Positions 6,494 to 14,972 are shown, counted from the first letter of the stretch. The stretch: 64,000 bases of DNA from Pseudobutyrivibrio sp. UBA3626 (GCA_002373675.1 DFLF01000017.1:186001-250000), one strand, 5' to 3'. The notes: a model not told the origin generated them from the letters alone. Numbers and translations: made by a program.

Positions 6494-8359
6494 CTAAGTC
6501 TTCGAGCCGAATTTTACCATCATCATGGTAATATCGTCGTACTGCTCGGCACCCTTTGTAAAATCATTTATATCATCATATATGATTTCGCAGGCCTTTT
6601 TGCAGTATTCTTCCTTAGTATCATCAATATCCTTTATTTTGGTGCCAATCACTTCGAGCAGTCGCTCTTCTCCATACAAATTCTCCGACACATCCTGTGC
6701 CTCAGTGACTCCGTCTGTATACAGATAGATGGAATCTCCCGGCTTCAATATCACCTCCTGCCTTAAATACTTCGCATATTCAAAACCACCCATCACCATA
6801 CTTTTCTTTTGATTTATAAAAGACACATTTTCTCCGCTTACAAGAACCGGAAGTGTATGTCCTGCGTGAACATAACTTAAGACTCCGCTGTCAAGACTCA
6901 AAAATCCAAACCAGACAGTTACGAACATCTTCGCAGACTCATTCCTGCAAAGTGCTACATTGGTCTTACTTGCCACTTCATCTACGGAAAGCCCCTGCTC
7001 CGCGTAGAATTTTATCAAAGTCTTGGCACGCATCATATAAAGAGCCGCGGGCATACCTTTGCCGGATACATCTGCCATAACTATCGCAAGAGTATTATCA
7101 TTTACCATAAAGAAATCATAGAAATCACCGCCTACTGCTTTGGCAGTGTTCATGGTTGCATAGAGACTGTACCGCTCGTCTTCAGGGAATACCTGTGGCA
7201 CCGAAGATTCCTGTATGTTCCTCGCATTCTCAAGCTCTTTCTGTACGCGGAGATTTTCTTCCTCAATTAAGCCTTTAAGCTTGTCAACTGTCTCATTTAT
7301 GCCGGATGAAAGCTCAGTAAATTCTACGGAGCCTCCGACTGTTACTCTTTCTTCCAAGTCGCCGTTAGTTATCTTATTCAAAGATGCATGAGCTTTCTCC
7401 ACCTCTTTTATAACAATCCTTTTTATCAGCAGGAAAAATACTATTAAAAAGGCGGAAATTATGGCAAAGAACAGGATTATAAACATAATATTATTCTGCA
7501 CTTGGAATTGATCCGCCTCATCCACCGGATAAGCTCCAATAATATAATAGTCCGGCGTCTTCATTGCTGACACATAGCATTTCTTGCCATAAAGAGTGGT
7601 AATTGTCTCCTTAATCTCTCCTTCGGATTCGGGAAGCAGGAAAACTCTCTCAAAGGCAGTCCCCTTCTTGTCCTCCATGGTGTGCGTGATGCTGGAGATT
7701 GTTCCATCTTTATCACAATTAATCATATAACCTGTCATACCAATCTTGGAATCCTCGGTGACAATCTCTATAGATTCATTCCAAAATACCGAGTAGTTAT
7801 CTTTATTAATGGCAAAGAGCATAAATCCGCTTTTGTCCCTAAAAGCTCTGCCAATATATGCTTGTTCTCTCGTTCCCTCGAAAAATGTTTTATCTAAGGT
7901 GTCGCTATAAGACGACTCCCCATCTAAAAGACACATAAAAGGAGACAACTGTTCATCATTTCTTATATCATATCCCCTAAGATTAGGATTGGAGGAATAT
8001 GTAATAATCCCCTGAGCATTTACCACACTAACTTCACTCATCTTGTCTCTGTTGTACACAGCGACTCTCTCAAGTCTGTGATCGTCGAAGTAGGCTTCCT
8101 TACCATCTGTATCTTCACCATCGATAACATCTGACATCCATTCATCAAATTCCTTATTGATGCTTTTTGCCACATCTATACGCTGTACATACTGGGTAAG
8201 ATAGTTGTCTATCATGGAGAACGCCTGCTGATTCTGGAGACGATCCTGCCACAGAAGCCCCGCCACTGAAGCGATAATTAATGAAATTAACAGTATCGTC
8301 TCAAGCCACACAAGTATTATGGTCTGAAGCTTATGGCTTCTGTAAAATCTATTCATCAT
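6494..8359 (-). CDS. Sensor-linked SpoIIE-type PP2C phosphatase (second of pair)
   Basis: The 621-residue protein has a membrane helix at about 12-36, an extracytoplasmic Cache/PDC-like sensor domain at about 37-280, and a second helix at about 285-310. A HAMP-type linker and a PP2C/SpoIIE phosphatase domain from about 385 to the end follow. Metal-binding and catalytic stretches are visible: GGDFYDFF, MADVSGKGMPAALYMMRA, YTDGVTEA and a C-terminal DDITMM. It should dephosphorylate a STAS protein at the membrane in response to an outside signal, with the STAS protein at 3623-3928 the nearest candidate. Its start overlaps the end of the upstream paralog by 11 nt, so the two are co-transcribed and translationally coupled. 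Confidence 0.92.
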   Translation of the reverse strand: MMNRFYRSHKLQTIILVWLETILLISLIIASVAGLLWQDRLQNQQAFSMIDNYLTQYVQRIDVAKSINKEFDEWMSDVIDGEDTDGKEAYFDDHRLERVAVYNRDKMSEVSVVNAQGIITYSSNPNLRGYDIRNDEQLSPFMCLLDGESSYSDTLDKTFFEGTREQAYIGRAFRDKSGFMLFAINKDNYSVFWNESIEIVTEDSKIGMTGYMINCDKDGTISSITHTMEDKKGTAFERVFLLPESEGEIKETITTLYGKKCYVSAMKTPDYYIIGAYPVDEADQFQVQNNIMFIILFFAIISAFLIVFFLLIKRIVIKEVEKAHASLNKITNGDLEERVTVGGSVEFTELSSGINETVDKLKGLIEEENLRVQKELENARNIQESSVPQVFPEDERYSLYATMNTAKAVGGDFYDFFMVNDNTLAIVMADVSGKGMPAALYMMRAKTLIKFYAEQGLSVDEVASKTNVALCRNESAKMFVTVWFGFLSLDSGVLSYVHAGHTLPVLVSGENVSFINQKKSMVMGGFEYAKYLRQEVILKPGDSIYLYTDGVTEAQDVSENLYGEERLLEVIGTKIKDIDDTKEEYCKKACEIIYDDINDFTKGAEQYDDITMMMVKFGSKT

Positions 8360-10214
8360 AAGTCTTTATCCCTTCATATCTAACCCACATCATTGTGATA
8401 TCATCAAATTGAGGAGCATCCTTCTCAAAGGCTGTCACATCGGATAATATCATCTGACATTTATCTTCACAGAATTCATTGCCTTTATGAGCTTTGCTGT
8501 CATCGGCATGCTCTCTTATGAAAGTAAGAAGCCTATTCTCTCCATACAATTCTTCATCCGGATTATGAGCCTCTGTAACTCCGTCGGTATATAGATAGAT
8601 ACTGTCTCCCGGAGACAGAGCAATCTCTTGTCTTCTATACTTAGCCATCTCAAATCCGCCCATTACAAGGTCAATCTTTTGCCTTAAAAAGGACACCTCA
8701 GAGTTGATGAGTATGGGTAGCGTATGACCAGCGTGAACGTACGACAAAACTCCCGTCTTAAGATCCAAAAATCCTACCCATGCCGTAACAAATCTATCCT
8801 TAACGGCATCCTCGCAAAGCTTCTTGTTGGTCTTTTCCACAACTTCTTCTACTGAAAGACCCTGAGCAGCGTAAGTCCTTATCAGAGTCATAGCACGCAT
8901 CATATAAAGTGCCGCCGGCATACCCTTACCGGATACATCTGCCATTACAATAACAAGATTGTCACCTGCCATAAAGAAATCGTAGAAGTCTCCACCAACT
9001 GCCTCCGCAGTATCCATGGACGCGAAAATCGAAAAACGTTCATCCTCCGGGAAAACCTTAGGCACTGCGGATTCCTGAATACGTCTGGCGTTTTCCATCT
9101 CTGCTGCCAGCTGTTCCTTTGCCTCGCGTATCATATCCTTAAGCCTGTACACCGTATCATTAACGCCACCCGATAATTCGTAGAATTCCAATGAGCCTTC
9201 AACATTCGCTTTTTCATCAAGATTACCTGCCGTGATACGTTTTAGCGATTTATGTATGCTGCTGACCTCTCTGACTACATGGTTCTTAAGAAGGATAAAT
9301 AGAAGCACAAAGAGAGCTGTCAGTATTATTGTAAAGATAATCAAAAACAGCGTGTTATATTTCCCACGAAGCACATTTGCCTCGCTTACAGGATATGCCG
9401 CAATAAGATAATAATCCGGCTTTTTTACTGTGGCGACATAGCTTTCTACACCGTAAAAATCGGTTCTATCGTAGGTGATTGTGCTTTCTTCGGCTGGCAG
9501 AGCCACCTGTCCATTATATGGTACACCCATCTTAATAACATCACTTAATGCAGCCTCTGTGACACCCACAATAGTCTTGTCATTATTACATACCATAAGA
9601 AATCCGGTGTTGCCTATCCTGTTGCCGGTAACACCCTTCCACAGCTTACTTTCCATCTGGTTCTGTAAGATTTCTCTATCATAACCAAAGGCTATAAATC
9701 CCTTATAGTTCTTAACAGTTATGGCATTATATACCATTTTAAGATTAGCATTCGAATCAAAGGGATTGGGATAAAAATCTTCGGCATAATATCCGTCTCT
9801 ATCTAAAAGACATAAAAATCCTGAGAGATAACTGTCACTGTGAAAATCAACGCCAACCATCTCAGGGTTGGAAGAATGTGTTACAATACCATTCTCGTCT
9901 ACAATGTTAATCTCGGATACCTCACCTTCGTTGGCTTTAACCGTTCTGTCAAGCAGCGCATTGTCCTGAAATTCCGTAATGGAGAAATCTTCAGCTTCGC
10001 CCCAGCCCCATTCATAGGCATAATCCTTCATGTCAGCATTAAAATCCCAGTGCTCCTCGAAATCCTCAATATACTCCCTAAGAAGTGTGTATGACTGGCG
10101 TTTCTGAAAATAGTTTTGCACTCCAATTCCAAGTACTGCCGCTATGGCAAAGGAGATGACAATCAAAATTACAAGCCTTATATATATGATTGTTCCTATT
10201 TTTTTCTCTTTCAT
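8349..10214 (-). CDS. Sensor-linked SpoIIE-type PP2C phosphatase (first of pair)
   Basis: The 621-residue paralog of the downstream gene has the same order: helix at about 9-30, Cache/PDC-like sensor domain, helix near 290-310, HAMP-like linker, SpoIIE phosphatase domain. The catalytic stretches GGDFYDFF, MADVSGKGMPAALYMMRA, YTDGVTEA and DDITMMWV are present. The phosphatase parts are close while the sensor parts differ, which suggests two signals feeding one target. I chose the ATG at 10214 with AGGAG 7 nt upstream, instead of the TTG one codon earlier. A TTGAAA-N17-TATAAT promoter lies about 80 nt upstream, so this phosphatase operon appears to be under the housekeeping sigma factor, unlike the peptide genes. 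Confidence 0.92.
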   Translation of the reverse strand: MKEKKIGTIIYIRLVILIVISFAIAAVLGIGVQNYFQKRQSYTLLREYIEDFEEHWDFNADMKDYAYEWGWGEAEDFSITEFQDNALLDRTVKANEGEVSEINIVDENGIVTHSSNPEMVGVDFHSDSYLSGFLCLLDRDGYYAEDFYPNPFDSNANLKMVYNAITVKNYKGFIAFGYDREILQNQMESKLWKGVTGNRIGNTGFLMVCNNDKTIVGVTEAALSDVIKMGVPYNGQVALPAEESTITYDRTDFYGVESYVATVKKPDYYLIAAYPVSEANVLRGKYNTLFLIIFTIILTALFVLLFILLKNHVVREVSSIHKSLKRITAGNLDEKANVEGSLEFYELSGGVNDTVYRLKDMIREAKEQLAAEMENARRIQESAVPKVFPEDERFSIFASMDTAEAVGGDFYDFFMAGDNLVIVMADVSGKGMPAALYMMRAMTLIRTYAAQGLSVEEVVEKTNKKLCEDAVKDRFVTAWVGFLDLKTGVLSYVHAGHTLPILINSEVSFLRQKIDLVMGGFEMAKYRRQEIALSPGDSIYLYTDGVTEAHNPDEELYGENRLLTFIREHADDSKAHKGNEFCEDKCQMILSDVTAFEKDAPQFDDITMMWVRYEGIKTYDE

Positions 10215-10291
10215 CAATACTCTCCTGACAGTTGTGCTTATAGTCTATACCAACTCAAAACACCAACCGGTTATTAATCCATACACAGTCA

Positions 10292-10320
10292 ATTATAGTA
10301 AGAACACGACATTCTTTCAA
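10292..10320 (-). promoter_or_regulatory. Housekeeping-type promoter of the SpoIIE phosphatase pair
   Basis: On the minus strand TTGAAA (10315-10320) and a perfect TATAAT (10292-10297) are separated by 17 nt. The boxes lie about 78 nt upstream of the ATG at 10214. Confidence 0.7.
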
Positions 10321-10337
10321 CCATAGTTGTGTGACCG

Positions 10338-11387
10338 TTAATCTAATTCCCACTTTTCCATATACAAGACAAAATTCCTAAAGCGAGGCAAAGAAAACTC
10401 TATCCTTCCATACGAACTATCATTAATCAAACCATAGTCTATCAGTTTTTTTCTATATGGCGAGAACTGATTTGGTTGAATATCAAGTATATTTCTAATA
10501 TCCTTTACCTCTCTGGATTCACTTTTAGCAATTCCAATTACAATACTCTTCTCTTTGTCTGTCAGATGGTTCCAGATTGTACTGTATGCCCCTTCATGTA
10601 GCATACCATCAAGCTTAACAATCATCTTATCATCAACACTTGTCTTGCCAGACTCCCAAAGCAACGCTCCTAGTAATTGGAATGCGTATGGATAACCCTG
10701 AACAATCTTGGCCAAAGCTATAGCTTCGTCTTCCGACACCTCAAATATCTCTCTATATTTTTCCACCACAAGATAGCTATTCAATTCCTCTAGCTTAATT
10801 CTTGGAAGTCTTCGAAGAAATGTACCATTCTTGGCATTAGATAGCGCACTGAAATTCTCAGGCAGTGCCGTCATCAACAAGAACAAAGGAAGATTCTCAC
10901 CAATAAAAGCCTGAAATGAATGTGCAAATGTCTTGATACTCCTGGTATTTGAAGCTTCGTCTATTGCCACTAGAACCCTTTTCTTTTTTTTCTTGGCTTC
11001 TAATAGCATTTTACGAAGCAATGTTTCACTCTCTGAAAATGTTTTTCTAGAAACCCCTGCTCCAAACCCAGCAATAGCCAAATTTGCTTCCGTAACCTGC
11101 TCACTTTCTAGCTTAATATATTGTCCGAGTTGACTAACTGCAGATGAGAATAGGTCCATATCCGGATTCAGTCTTAATACGTACCAATCTTCTTTATTCG
11201 CAAAATAATTCTGCAAGGCTGTCATTAATACAGTCTTGCCACAGCCTCTGACACCTGTTATAACATAACCGTAGGTCATGGGATTATCACTCTCGAACAC
11301 ACTGACAACGCCCATAAACTCATTATCTCTTGGAATCATAGACTTCGGCTCAACACCAAAAATAACTGTAAAAGGATTTGAAGACAT
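10338..11387 (-). CDS. AAA-type ATPase with C-terminal winged-helix region
   Basis: The 349-residue protein has a Walker A motif GVRGCGKT near residues 45-52, a Walker B-like VLVAIDEA near 137-144, and a likely sensor segment 'FLLMTALPEN'. The C-terminal third has an alpha-helical/winged-helix look (LTDKEKSIVIGIA, QFSPYRKKLIDYGLI). This is the build of the archaeal-type/STAND-like ATPases (PF01637 group) often annotated only as 'ATP-binding protein'. I chose the ATG at 11387 because AAGGAG sits 8 nt before it; an upstream ATG at 11420 has none. A 5 x 10-bp repeat begins 50 nt upstream. Function unknown; a regulatory or defence role is possible. Confidence 0.8.
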   Translation of the reverse strand: MSSNPFTVIFGVEPKSMIPRDNEFMGVVSVFESDNPMTYGYVITGVRGCGKTVLMTALQNYFANKEDWYVLRLNPDMDLFSSAVSQLGQYIKLESEQVTEANLAIAGFGAGVSRKTFSESETLLRKMLLEAKKKKKRVLVAIDEASNTRSIKTFAHSFQAFIGENLPLFLLMTALPENFSALSNAKNGTFLRRLPRIKLEELNSYLVVEKYREIFEVSEDEAIALAKIVQGYPYAFQLLGALLWESGKTSVDDKMIVKLDGMLHEGAYSTIWNHLTDKEKSIVIGIAKSESREVKDIRNILDIQPNQFSPYRKKLIDYGLINDSSYGRIEFSLPRFRNFVLYMEKWELD

Positions 11388-11436
11388 ATTATCGCTCCTT
11401 AATCTATTATAAAAACCCATTATATGTTGTATAGTT

Positions 11437-11486
11437 CATTATAACTCATTATATCTTATTATAAGTAGTTATAAGTCGTTATATCT
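11437..11486. repeat. Five 10-bp iterons upstream of the ATPase gene
   Basis: Five head-to-tail 10-bp units fit the pattern NNTTATAANT (cattataact, cattatatct, tattataagt, agttataagt, cgttatatct). A period of 10 bp puts each unit on the same face of the helix. Related TTATA words continue outward to about 11420 and 11510. The array lies between 50 and 100 nt upstream of the ATPase start, which suggests cooperative binding by a regulator. Confidence 0.75.
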
Positions 11487-11597
11487 TTTGTTTTATATTA
11501 TAACTTAGTGTAGGTTTTGTCAAATGATAGTTTTACCCTGGTTAAATATAATTTTCTACTTCGTACTTCTTATAAACATCACATTTAGCATAAAAAA

Positions 11598-11652
11598 AGC
11601 ACCATGCGAATGTCATCCTGCCATCTGGTAGCATAACATTACACATAGTGCT
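11598..11652 (-). terminator. Long bulged hairpin terminator, repeat copy 1
   Basis: On the minus strand a 55-nt hairpin has an outer stem AGCACTATG/CATGGTGCT, an inner AATGT/ACATT stem and a CTACCA/TGGCAG tip. It ends in a run of seven T. It lies 31 nt after the stop of the Phd/YefM-like gene. A copy about 90% identical lies at 12654-12708 behind serA. Confidence 0.75.
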
Positions 11653-11682
11653 AATATTCAGAGCTAATACCCAATAATATTT

Positions 11683-11931
11683 CTAATCAGTCATTATATC
11701 CTCAATTTGTCTTACAACATCTTCTATATCATCTGATTTCCCCGACTCACGACATTTATAATAATATGTGAGAAGTCTCATACGCATTTCTAACTCTCTG
11801 TACTTTGAATCACCTATTATTACAACATTCTCATTTCTAGGACGTGCTATCAATACAGGCTCACCCTTATATGCTATTTCAAAGTATTCTTTTTGGTTCT
11901 TCCTAAAATCTGCTGGTTTTGTGACTACCAT
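11683..11931 (-). CDS. Phd/YefM-family antitoxin-like protein
   Basis: The 82-residue protein begins MVVTKPADFRKNQKEYFEIAYKGEPVLIARP, the Phd/YefM DNA-binding fold in which a short strand and helix precede the 'G-PVLI-R' strand. A C-terminal helical, acidic tail would bind a toxin in this family. The ATG has AGGAGG 7 nt upstream. No RelE/Doc-type toxin follows; the neighbours are the DUF4926-like gene 26 nt upstream and a terminator downstream. It may be an orphan antitoxin or belong with the DUF4926/DUF6883-like pair. The family call is good; the partner is uncertain. Confidence 0.82.
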   Translation of the reverse strand: MVVTKPADFRKNQKEYFEIAYKGEPVLIARPRNENVVIIGDSKYRELEMRMRLLTYYYKCRESGKSDDIEDVVRQIEDIMTD

Positions 11932-11957
11932 ATCTACCTCCTAAGTATTGTAAGGCA

Positions 11958-12173
11958 TTAATTAACTCCAACCGTTTGTGCATATGAACCTTGCTCTATT
12001 TTTTTTAGTAGCGATATGTCACAATCATACAACGGCCATTCGCCTCCGTAGGCCCCTTCTTTATGCTCCTTAGAATCAGATTCTACCACACATTTCCCCG
12101 ATTCAGAAATATCTACAACCTCACCCGTAATACCTCTATCAATTATTTCAACCTTATCATATAATTTAATCAT
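11958..12173 (-). CDS. DUF4926-like small protein
   Basis: The 71-residue protein starts MIKLYDKVEIIDRGITGEVVDIS and matches the small beta-barrel-like DUF4926 pattern ('LYDxVEIID...GxxGxVVDI'). Its ATG overlaps the TAA of the upstream DUF6883-like gene by one base (TAATG), a sign of tight coupling. The two families are, as I recall, commonly found side by side. The pair may be a toxin-antitoxin or effector-immunity type unit, which is inference. Confidence 0.65.
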   Translation of the reverse strand: MIKLYDKVEIIDRGITGEVVDISESGKCVVESDSKEHKEGAYGGEWPLYDCDISLLKKIEQGSYAQTVGVN

Positions 12174-12487
12174 TATTCGTCCTCCCGATATGCAGTAATA
12201 AACCGCGGAGCAGCATCAGTATAGTCAATCTGCCAAACAGTACGAAATCTTTTCTTCATAGTAATTCCAAGCATCATAAAAATAGAAAAAGAAATGGAAC
12301 CATCATATGATTCTCTATAATCACAAGAATACTACATACTAAATTGTTTCTCTAAATCCCGTTTCAGAATTTCACAAGAATGCGCTGTATAGCCCACACT
12401 ATAGAACTCAAAAAAATGCTTTTTTTCTGGATTTAATAAATACAATTCTATCTTCTCATTAGGAATATAACAATGTCTTTTATTCAT
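12173..12487 (-). pseudogene. DUF6883-like gene interrupted by one in-frame amber codon
   Basis: From the ATG at 12487 the frame reads MNKRHCYIPNEKIELYLLNP...KQFSM for 51 codons, then meets TAG at 12332-12334. It continues in the same frame for 52 more codons ending TVWQIDYTDAAPRFITAYRED before TAA. The two halves together look like one DUF6883-type protein of about 104 residues: 'IPxEKIxxYLLNPxKKH' at the start and 'TVWxID...PRFITAY' at the end. A GGGGGAG sequence precedes the ATG. A single substitution, natural readthrough or a sequencing error could each explain it. Confidence 0.7.
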
Positions 12488-12514
12488 TCTCCCCCTCAAT
12501 TATAACATCTATAT

Positions 12515-12578
12515 ATACTATTTCAAACGAAATCCAAGTGCAAAAATTATCTATAATCCAAGTGCAAAAATTATCTAT
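12515..12578 (-). promoter_or_regulatory. Promoter with a perfect 24-bp tandem duplication
   Basis: The 24-bp sequence at 12531-12554 is repeated exactly at 12555-12578. On the minus strand the copy nearer the gene carries TTGCAC (12538-12543), 17 nt from TAGTAT (12515-12520), about 28 nt before the ATG of the broken DUF6883-like gene. The duplication therefore copies the -35 region and could serve as a paired operator. Confidence 0.65.
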
Positions 12579-12653
12579 TGAATTATATGCACTTATTTGT
12601 GTACTTATTTATGTACATATATTATCACATCATTAGTGTATTGTAAATAAAAA

Positions 12654-12708
12654 AGCACCATGCGAATGTCATCCTACCATCTGGTAGCACAACATTACAC
12701 ATGGTGCT
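12654..12708 (-). terminator. Long bulged hairpin terminator behind serA, repeat copy 2
   Basis: On the minus strand the stem AGCACCATG/CATGGTGCT encloses AATGT/ACATT and a CTACCA/TGGTAG tip with internal loops, followed by TTTTTT. It starts 19 nt after the serA stop. The internal loops are conserved with the copy at 11598-11652. Confidence 0.8.
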
Positions 12709-12726
12709 AATCATTAACCTCTAGCC

Positions 12727-13890
12727 TTACTTGATTACCCTAACCTTAATTACATTAGGATTCTCTTCAATTCTCTTAACAACTTCATCTGTTACAGGAG
12801 AATCAAGATCAAGAAGTGCATAAGCATAATCGCCACGTGACTTGTTAGACATGTCAGCAACGTTGATATCTGCGTCACCAAGAGGTGTTGTATATGCAGA
12901 AATCACACCCTTCTTGTTCTCATGAATTACAGCTATTCTACTCTTCGTATGGCATACACCCAAATCGCAATTAGGATAGTTAACAGAATTCTTGATATTA
13001 CCATTTTCAATATAATCTCTAATCTCATCAACTGCCATAACAGCACAATTATCTTCTGCTTCTTCTGTTGATGCACCAAGATGAGGTGTTAGAATTACGC
13101 CATCTTGCCCTGCAGTAGTTGGATTAGCAAAATCTGTTACATAATGTCTAATCTTTCCTGAATGAAGTCCGCCAAGAACAGCGTCCTCATCAACAAGTAA
13201 ATCTCTTGCATAATTAAGTATAACAACGCCTCTCTTCATCATATGAATAGAGTCTCTATTAATCATCTTACGAGTAGCATCTAGAAGTGGAACATGTACA
13301 GTGATAAAATCACATTCCTTATAGATATCTTCCACATTTCCAATATGCTTAACAGAACGAGATAAGTTCCATGCAGCCTTAACTGATATAAACGGGTCGT
13401 AACCATACACTTCCATACCAAGATGTGTTGCAGCATTAGCAACTCTTACACCAATAGCGCCAAGTCCTATAACTCCTAACTTTTTACCATAGAGTTCTGT
13501 TCCTGCAAATTGCTTCTTAGCCTTTTCAGCAGCTTTAGCAATGTTTTCATCATTTGCATTATCTTCACACCACTTGATACCACCAACAATATCACGACTA
13601 GCAAGCAACATACCAGCGAAAACAAGTTCTTTTACAGCATTAGCATTTGCACCAGGTGTATTGAATACCACCACACCTTCCTTTGCACATTTGTCAACAG
13701 GAATGTTATTAACTCCTGCACCAGCTCTAGCTATTGCAAGAAGGTTATCTCCCAATTTCATATCGTGCATTTTAGCAGAACGAACCAGAATTGCATCTGC
13801 TTCATTTGCATCTTCAACCTGTCTATAATCAGTTGTAAAATTATCAAGTCCGATTTGCGCAATCGGATTTAAGCATGCGTATTTATACAT
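12727..13890 (-). CDS. serA: D-3-phosphoglycerate dehydrogenase
   Basis: This enzyme oxidises 3-phosphoglycerate to 3-phosphohydroxypyruvate, the first step of serine synthesis, in the cytoplasm. The 387-residue protein has an N-terminal substrate domain, an NAD-binding GLGAIGVRVANAA motif near 140-152, the catalytic arginine and glutamate stretches, and the histidine in 'LTPHLGASTEEAE' near 265. A C-terminal ACT-type domain (about 315-387, 'VIHENKKGVISAYTTPLG') could sense serine. It starts 2 nt after serC, forming a serC-serA operon, and ends before a strong hairpin terminator. Confidence 0.96.
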   Translation of the reverse strand: MYKYACLNPIAQIGLDNFTTDYRQVEDANEADAILVRSAKMHDMKLGDNLLAIARAGAGVNNIPVDKCAKEGVVVFNTPGANANAVKELVFAGMLLASRDIVGGIKWCEDNANDENIAKAAEKAKKQFAGTELYGKKLGVIGLGAIGVRVANAATHLGMEVYGYDPFISVKAAWNLSRSVKHIGNVEDIYKECDFITVHVPLLDATRKMINRDSIHMMKRGVVILNYARDLLVDEDAVLGGLHSGKIRHYVTDFANPTTAGQDGVILTPHLGASTEEAEDNCAVMAVDEIRDYIENGNIKNSVNYPNCDLGVCHTKSRIAVIHENKKGVISAYTTPLGDADINVADMSNKSRGDYAYALLDLDSPVTDEVVKRIEENPNVIKVRVIK

Positions 13891-13892
13891 AA

Positions 13893-14972
13893 TTAATTCT
13901 CCTTTTCAAATTCCTTCATGAACTCAACCAATTTCTCCACACCTTCGATTGGCATTGCATTGTAGATGGATGCTCGCATTCCTCCAACAGTTCTGTGTCC
14001 CTTAAGGTTAACAAAACCAGCCTTGGTTGCTTCCTCGACGAACTTGGCATCTAAGTCCTTGTCCCCTGTTACGAATGGAACATTCATAAGGGAACGATCC
14101 TTAGGCACAACTGTTCCTTTGAACATCTTGCTCTCATCAAGGAAATCATATAGAATCTTAGCCTTCTTCTCATTGTGCTCTTTCATAGCGCTAAGGCCGC
14201 CCATCTTCTTAATCCACTTAAATACCTTACCACAGATATAGATTCCATAGCATGGAGGAGTGTTATACAGCGAATCTGCGTCTGCCTGAGTCTTGTACTT
14301 AAGCATTGTAGGTGTTCCCTCAAGGCAATCGTCAGTAATAAGGTCTTCTCTGATGATGTCAATTACAACACCTGCAGGTCCGATATTCTTCTGAACTCCG
14401 CCGTAAATCATAGCATATTTTGTTACATCAACAGGCTCTGACAAGAAGCATGATGATACATCCGCTACAAGGTCAACTCCCTTGGTATTAGGAAGTTCTT
14501 TGTACTTTGTGCCGTAGATTGTATTATTCTCACAGATATATACATAGTCCATATCATCCGTAATTGGAAGGTCAGAACAATCAGGGATATAGCTAAATGT
14601 CTTATCTGCCGAACTTGCAAGCTCAACAGCGTCACCATATCTTTTTGCCTCAGCAAGAGCCTTCTTAGCCCATTGTCCTGTTACGATATAGCCTGCCTTG
14701 CCCTTCTTCATAAGGTTCATTGGCACTGCAGAGAATTGCTGTGATGCTCCGCCCTGTAAGAATAACACCTTGTAGTTATCAGGTATATTCATCAAATCTC
14801 TAAGGTCTTTCTCAGTTTCTTTGATTATATTGTCATACACTTTGGAGCGATGCGACATCTCCATAACGGACATACCGCTTCCTTTATAGTCTAACATCTC
14901 GTCTGCAGCTTCTCTTAATACTTCTTCCGGAAGCACTGCAGGTCCTGCAGAAAAATTGAATACTCTACTCAT
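13893..14972 (-). CDS. serC: Phosphoserine aminotransferase
   Basis: This PLP enzyme converts phosphohydroxypyruvate plus glutamate to phosphoserine and 2-oxoglutarate. The 359-residue protein begins MSRVFNFSAGPAVLPEEVL, diagnostic for SerC. The PLP lysine lies in 'MIYGGVQKNIGPAG' near 190, and 'HRTVGGMRASIYNA' is near the end. I chose the ATG at 14972, preceded by AGAGG; an in-frame ATG at 14996 lacks a ribosome binding site. It is the first gene of the serC-serA operon behind the promoter at 15054-15081. Confidence 0.96.
   Translation of the reverse strand: MSRVFNFSAGPAVLPEEVLREAADEMLDYKGSGMSVMEMSHRSKVYDNIIKETEKDLRDLMNIPDNYKVLFLQGGASQQFSAVPMNLMKKGKAGYIVTGQWAKKALAEAKRYGDAVELASSADKTFSYIPDCSDLPITDDMDYVYICENNTIYGTKYKELPNTKGVDLVADVSSCFLSEPVDVTKYAMIYGGVQKNIGPAGVVIDIIREDLITDDCLEGTPTMLKYKTQADADSLYNTPPCYGIYICGKVFKWIKKMGGLSAMKEHNEKKAKILYDFLDESKMFKGTVVPKDRSLMNVPFVTGDKDLDAKFVEEATKAGFVNLKGHRTVGGMRASIYNAMPIEGVEKLVEFMKEFEKEN

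Noticed and set aside
10264..10316. ATGTCGT with TGTATG upstream of the SpoIIE gene as a fifth copy of the ECF motif
   Set aside because: The spacing would be 20 nt with a mismatch in each box, while a perfect TTGAAA-N17-TATAAT housekeeping promoter occupies the same place.
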